Source of the DNA: Mytilus californianus
Lineage: Eukaryota > Mollusca > Bivalvia > Mytilida > Mytilidae
NCBI RefSeq assembly: GCF_021869535.1
Contig: NW_026262593.1
Location: 53,741,318 to 53,805,317, forward strand
DNA: 64,000 bases
Reading direction: 5' to 3'
Both the position numbers and the translations under genes were made by a program. Below, piece after piece: positions 59,690 to 64,000 of this stretch. How positions within the stretch are numbered: the first letter of the stretch is position 1; every line of letters begins with the position of its first letter. The notes beneath the pieces were generated by a model that was given only the letters and a program-made list of their open reading frames with translations, was not told the DNA's origin and searched no databases.

Positions 59690-60520
59690 ACAGATATTTG
59701 ACCCAGTTCACATAATAATTGATGCCTACCATTGTTTTTAAATATATTTAGGAGATTATCAAGTGTATAATTTATACGATGTTTAATTCGTTGATTTCGA
59801 TTGATACGTTGACCATGAGCACTATTATTATGTCGTCTTTTATCAACAATATTCATGATATCAATAGAAGAAGTTTTATATATGTTCCCTTGTCCAAGTA
59901 TATTATCATTTAGACCCAGGTGATAAGCTGTCTGAAGTCGTTTATTACAAGAAATTTCGGTAATTTTACGGGAGTCTTCAAATTGTTTATGCCATTTCCC
60001 TTGTTGTTTCTGGATAGTTTCCAGTGATTGGAATCTTACAAATTTAATATTGTGGTTGTGTTTACCTAAATGTTGGTAAATTATACTTTTGAATTTTTAA
60101 GGTTTTCGGAAACGGTATAGATGTTCCTTTGTTCGTCTAAAACATTTCCCTCCTGTTTGTCCTACATATTGAATGTAACACTTTGGCTTTGTTCAAGTAA
60201 CCAGATTATTGAGGCTTTGAGTTTTTCATGTAATGTCACAGGAAAGGAAAGCAAAATCCCCTGCCGTTCACTGTTGACCTTGCAGTATTATCGGAGGACA
60301 ATGTTTATAGATATCCACGAGCATTTTTATTTAATACTCTGGCTGCAGCAGCATTGCCACCTTTGACACAATTATAAAAAGTGCCAAATTTAGAAGGGGG
60401 ATTTCGATTGACGGCACGTGTATATCCTTAATTGTTTTCTTGCCATTTCGTAAAATCATGATTTATAAAGGGTAATGAAAAAACTAAATGAGGCCGAAAG
60501 TCATAACATTGAATAAGAAT
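59690..60520 (-). pseudogene. GIY-YIG endonuclease region of the Penelope-like element
   Basis: Nuclease that nicks target DNA for retrotransposition. KCYIQYVGQTGG (about 60182-60146) is the GIY-YIG signature, with an Arg further on (KCFRRTKEHLY). An in-frame TAA follows RFRKP (60099-60097), and the frame then stays open to about 59697 (HNIKFVRFQSLETIQKQQGK, CNKRLQTAYHLGLNDNIL, GQGNIYKTSSIDIMNIV). Upstream to about 60520 there are further fragments with stops (FGTFYNCVKGGNAAAARVLN). No reverse transcriptase motif is found upstream, while one lies downstream on the same strand. The domain order is therefore endonuclease then reverse transcriptase. Confidence 0.75.
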
Positions 60521-60906
60521 TACAACAACGGAATATATAAACAACTTTAAAACGGTCAAAGAATTTTTTCAAAAACTATATTGAACAGCCCGACTGAATG
60601 ATGTAAGACAGACACATAAGAAATATTGGTTAGTTAAAACCGTAATATCGTAGTGAACTTATCTAAGACAGAAAAGAAAATTTAAAAAAAAACTTATGAA
60701 TGAGTTTATACGCTACATCAAATACCATTGTTTTCCCCTATTAGCCTTTTTTAGATTTTCCAAAAATTGTGCAGAATTTGTCTTTATTACAAATAGAGAA
60801 ATACTTGGAATGAGTAAAGTTGTATCCTGTATAGTACTATAGACAACATTTCACAAAACACTCTATTGCATGAAAGATAATAACCATCACTAGAAGTTAA
60901 CCAATC
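60521..60906. other. Unassigned
   Basis: AT-rich, between the two retroelements. Nothing recognised. Confidence 0.5.
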
Positions 60907-61013
60907 TTAAATTCTCCCTCATGAATTCGTCCGAATTTAAAACATTTCTATACTAAATACATGGCTAAATAAGAGACAAGTCATAATTTAGGTTTGTTTG
61001 CTCGCAGTAACTT
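60907..61013 (-). repeat. Split direct repeat B2 (107 bp)
   Basis: Identical to 61394-61500 over all 107 bases as read (starts TTAAATTCTCCCTCATGAAT on the + strand, ends GCAGTAACTT). Confidence 0.95.
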
Positions 61014-61393
61014 TCTTATTTTCTCAGCGAAACAACATTTAATATCTTGTAAACATTTTACAAATTACAAAAATATACCACAATTCCATCTATATACATT
61101 CACAATGTCCTCTAAATACATATCAATACAAACATAACTGTAATATATTATGCAGAGCTTAACGTTAACTTCGTCTATCAAAGTTACTGGAGCACATCGA
61201 TAATAATCAAACGTAATCAGGACTTATATATGCCTATAAAACCCCACCCGTACTACCGCCCTCGAAATATTCGTGCAGAAAACAACAGTAACATCAGACC
61301 ACTTCTGATTTACATACTAGCCAAACTTGTACCACAAGTCTAAAGATAGAAATAGAATAGGGAAATTCCAAATATAACGGAATAGAAATAAAT
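61014..61393 (-). repeat. Predicted A2 block of the split repeat
   Basis: 380 bp non-coding between the two B repeats. By the Ngaro model a copy (A1) should start the element, beyond 64000. Confidence 0.5.
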
Positions 61394-61500
61394 TTAAATT
61401 CTCCCTCATGAATTCGTCCGAATTTAAAACATTTCTATACTAAATACATGGCTAAATAAGAGACAAGTCATAATTTAGGTTTGTTTGCTCGCAGTAACTT
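61394..61500 (-). repeat. Split direct repeat B1 (107 bp)
   Basis: Identical to 60907-61013. It lies 31 bp after the recombinase stop codon. Confidence 0.95.
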
Positions 61501-61531
61501 CGATAAAACAAAGGAATAAATAATTTGAGAA

Positions 61532-62529
61532 CTATATGCCAAGATTCAAGGAAACAGCCATTTGAGATTTTAAATTGTCTTTAATATACCCATCTTTGGC
61601 TTTATCAGAAGCCCATCTACCGTGGACTTTAAGTAACCTATCAGAGACTCCTCTATTAGCCCCCGTAGAAGCGCCACCACTTCTCAAACTATGAAGCCCA
61701 AACTTAAGCTTATCTAAACCAATATCTGATAAACTCTCTAACAAAATTTCTCTCGCTCTGGTATAGGACAATGGACTATTTATATTACATAATTTATAAA
61801 CATCTTTCGATTTCATAAAAGACAGTGCTCTGAAAATATAGCTATCAGAATTTTTGCTCAATTCAGCTAAATTGATATACTTATTTAACCAAAAAACTGG
61901 ACATAAATCTGTACCTGTTGCAGCTATAACAACAGAATTACCCCTTCTGTATAAATCAGTTTTGCTTTTATCAATGCGAATTTTAACATGACTGACTTGA
62001 AACTCAATATTATTCATCTTAATGTTAGCCAATTCACTATACCTCAAAAATCCAGAAAATCCTAACAGAAATAATACTACTACACGCTATTTTTTGAGAT
62101 TATTATGATCTCCGAACTTCAAAACAATTTTCCTTAATATATCTGGCGTAATAGGTTCTTTTTTGTTTATAGGTTTACTTAGCAATCTCCTTCCTCCTTC
62201 ATAAATAAGACCAAGGAATTTGTCTGAACAAGGATTATGTTTGAAATTAAAGTCATGAAACCATTTTATTGAATAAAAACTTGCATCTAAAATCGCAACA
62301 CTGGATCCCTGTTGAATGAGTCCACCTATATACATAGAAATCGTAGTAGTTGTCGCTGGTAAACACTCAAGTGAACATGAAACACACCATTTTTCAAACT
62401 TTTTAAAATAGCACTTGTATTTCTTAATTGTAGAATTTGATCTAGACGATTCGACAAAAGAGGGTAAATCTCGTATGATACTGGCAAATCTCGAATCATT
62501 GGCATAACACTCAAATTGTTTCCATTGAT
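61532..62529 (-). pseudogene. Tyrosine recombinase of the Ngaro/DIRS-like element, one amber codon
   Basis: DNA recombinase that would integrate the circular cDNA of the element. The real frame starts at an acceptor (TATTTTACAG, exon base 62529) with QWKQFECYANDSRFA. It runs through a SAM-like N-terminal part (STIKKYKCYFKKFEKW, ATTTTISMYIGGLIQQ) and reaches the catalytic part: Arg in FLRYSELANIK, HSLR in GLHSLRSGGAS, Trp in HGRWAS, and the probable nucleophile Tyr in DGYIKD. One in-frame TAG (62089-62087) interrupts it after HNNLKK, just before the catalytic domain. A frame using an upstream ATG (62835-62326) is spurious because it reads the hairpin array and the wrong frame. The length from the acceptor is ~332 codons. 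Confidence 0.8.
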
Positions 62530-62610
62530 CTGTAAAATAAATATAATAATGAATACCAAGTAATAACTATAAACAAAGTAAATATAATTAACATTACTAC
62601 TATAAATGAA

Positions 62611-62981
62611 TGCGGCATTACCCTCGCAAACAACCCAGTGCGGCATTACTCTCGCAAACAAATGAATGCGGCATTTCCCTCGCAAACAAATGAATGCGGC
62701 ATTTCCCTCGCAAACAAATGAGTGCGGCATTTTCCTCGCAAACAAATGAATGCGGCATTTTCCTCGCACACTTACTGTGGCATTCAACCTCACAGTATCT
62801 AAAAAAGTCATATACTTATATATATACAGTGGCATTAACCCTCACTGTATTCATAAACAATTAATCAACAATGTTAACAATGACATATCTAATTGTTGCA
62901 GTTAAAACATCACAATGTTAAATTTAACATTCTTACGAATATAGTCTCATATCTGATAACTGCGGCAAATAACCATCGCAG
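62611..62981 (-). repeat. Array of ten small hairpins with covarying stems
   Basis: Ten stem-loops with a conserved loop (GCATTAACCCT-like on the + strand) and changing stems. Stem TGCG/CGCA: 62611-62628, 62639-62656, 62667-62684, 62695-62712, 62723-62740 and 62751-62768. Stem ACTGTG/CACAGT: 62774-62796. Stem TACAGTG/CACTGTA: 62825-62849. Stem ATTGT/ACAAT: 62892-62916. Stem CTGCG/CGCAG: 62960-62981. The first six are a 28 bp tandem repeat; the others are spaced irregularly. The array lies between the RNase H stop and the recombinase acceptor. Confidence 0.85.
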
Positions 62982-63028
62982 AAAACTAAATCAACTACAG
63001 TCTGTATACAACATTCAATGCATAAATC

Positions 63029-64000
63029 TCAATACTTCGAGAAATCCAACAACAAAACATATACATTACTGTTAAAAGGTCTCTGTGCAAATATACTCTT
63101 TTCTTGTGAACCTTTTGTAAAAAAGTTCATAGGTTTTACGTACTCTCTAAAGTCTATAACAAAAGATTTAAATCTGTCTGAAAACCTATTCACTAAGATA
63201 GGCCAAAATAACGCTGATGGCCATTTAGGTACAACTAAAGTGCCTTTAGCTTTACATAACCGCATGTGATTTAAACACTTGCTAACTAAACAAACTGGTG
63301 GAACTAACCAGTTATTATGAGCAGACCAATCATATGCGAAAGCATCAACCCCGGAAGTATCTGGTGAATAATATCTAGAATTAAAATAGTCTACATTTTT
63401 GTTTTTCGAATCTGCAAAACGATCGCATGTGAATGGTCCCCATAATTTATCAAAATATATAAAAATTTGATAGGAAACACCCCAATCGTCATAATCAAAA
63501 ATTTTGCTCAGATAATCTGCATAAGTATTTTTATCTCTAGGTATCCATTCAACATCCAAGAAAATATTATGTGACAAACAAATATGAAATAAGCTTAAAG
63601 CAATGTCTTGTAATTCTACTTTCATGCTACCTTTTTTAACAATCTGTACTACATTTTGGTTATCTGTATAAAGTTTAACAAATTTTCCTGTTAAATCAGA
63701 TTTAAAAGAAGAAATATTCTTTTCTACAGTTTTCAATTCTCTCCATGTAGAACTTTTGTATCTTTCATGACCATCAAACATAAAATGTACAATTTTGTTA
63801 TCATTCATTATAAACCCTGCTCCGGCATACTGACTAGCGTCAGTGAAAATTACACGCTGTGGTATTCTATTTATAGGTACAATGCGCTGGAAAGATAATG
63901 ACTCGCATTCAAAATACCAAAATTTTAGTTCCTTCAAAATGTTGTCATTTATAGGGATGACATCGTCCCATGCAGATCTACAACAGACTAGCATATGCAT
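63029..64000 (-). CDS. Reverse transcriptase/RNase H polyprotein of the Ngaro/DIRS-like element, C-terminal part
   Basis: 323 codons, open to the window edge, so the start and polymerase domain lie beyond 64000; the ATG at the edge is not a real start. RNase H degrades RNA in the RNA-DNA hybrid during cDNA synthesis. Its residues are visible in order: FTDASQYAGAG (Asp), STWRELKTV (Glu), VKLYTDNQNV (Asp) and TYADYLSKI (Asp). A C-terminal domain follows with PFTCDRFADSKN, YYSPDTSGVDAFAYDW and VPPVCLVSKCLNHM, typical of DIRS/Ngaro polyproteins. The frame is intact and ends TAA at 63029-63031. The methyltransferase domain of true DIRS elements was not seen, which favours Ngaro. Confidence 0.85.
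   Translation of the reverse strand: MHMLVCCRSAWDDVIPINDNILKELKFWYFECESLSFQRIVPINRIPQRVIFTDASQYAGAGFIMNDNKIVHFMFDGHERYKSSTWRELKTVEKNISSFKSDLTGKFVKLYTDNQNVVQIVKKGSMKVELQDIALSLFHICLSHNIFLDVEWIPRDKNTYADYLSKIFDYDDWGVSYQIFIYFDKLWGPFTCDRFADSKNKNVDYFNSRYYSPDTSGVDAFAYDWSAHNNWLVPPVCLVSKCLNHMRLCKAKGTLVVPKWPSALFWPILVNRFSDRFKSFVIDFREYVKPMNFFTKGSQEKSIFAQRPFNSNVYVLLLDFSKY

Larger units (their letters stand above)
60907..64000 (-). mobile_element. Ngaro/DIRS-like tyrosine-recombinase retrotransposon, 3' part
   Basis: Minus-strand order: RNase H region (63029-64000, continues beyond the window), hairpin spacer (62611-62981), tyrosine recombinase (62529-61532), then direct repeat B1 (61394-61500), a 380 bp block (61014-61393) and direct repeat B2 (60907-61013). 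The 3' B-A-B layout is that of split direct repeats of Ngaro-type elements (A1 - genes - B1 A2 B2). A1 and the polymerase domain would lie past 64000. The perfect B1/B2 identity suggests a young insertion, although the recombinase has one stop codon. Confidence 0.75.

Noticed and set aside
62611..62768. CRISPR-like array (18 bp palindromic repeat, 10 bp spacers)
   Set aside because: The spacers are nearly constant, the context is a eukaryotic retrotransposon, and flanking hairpins vary in stem; it is a hairpin tandem repeat.
62326..62835. 169-codon minus frame starting MPLYIYKYM
   Set aside because: It reads through the hairpin array and uses a different frame from the recombinase; the recombinase similarity begins at the acceptor in another frame.

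Overview
The window looks like nuclear DNA of a bivalve mollusc, most likely a mussel (Mytilidae). It is AT-rich, has intron-like splice signals, very few long open frames, and is packed with interspersed repeats. The gene families present (nSTAND3-ankyrin, Ig-kinase, Penelope-like, Ngaro/DIRS-like and IS3EU-like integrase) are ones I associate with bivalves. The species assignment is inference; no search was possible.

Layout. 1-12.4 kb is repeat: a ~167 bp satellite at three places, a 4.5 kb foldback element inserted in it, and long tandem-unit families that start with a hairpin. 12.78-15.70 kb holds the best host gene, an nSTAND3-type NTPase fused to 16 ankyrin repeats on the + strand, whose 3' end runs into an inserted repeat. 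17.9-20.6 kb carries a dead Penelope-like reverse transcriptase and copies of its tail. 20.6-21.9 kb is a nested palindrome. 24.4-25.6 kb is a DDE-integrase transposase broken by one frameshift. 27.8-29.4 kb (minus) is the last visible exon of an Ig-like plus protein kinase gene with an amber stop and a truncated kinase. 40.3 and 42.3 kb (minus) hold two phase-compatible exons of an unrecognised gene, possibly the 5' part of the same or a related gene.

35.4-37.4 kb and 45.6-51.2 kb hold further foldback elements: long inverted arms made of short tandem repeats, as in FB/TU elements. The last has another foldback nested in it and a LINE fragment in its core. 56.5-60.5 kb (minus) is a Penelope-like element whose GIY-YIG endonuclease lies upstream of the reverse transcriptase (permuted order), is interrupted by two younger insertions, and abuts a hammerhead ribozyme encoded on the opposite strand.

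60.9-64.0 kb (minus) is the 3' half of an Ngaro/DIRS-like tyrosine-recombinase retrotransposon: RNase H region, a spacer of ten small hairpins with covarying stems, the recombinase (one amber codon), then 107 bp split direct repeats that are identical to each other. The element runs off the right edge. The hairpin array, the permuted Penelope element with its antisense ribozyme, and the set of foldback elements are the most unusual features.
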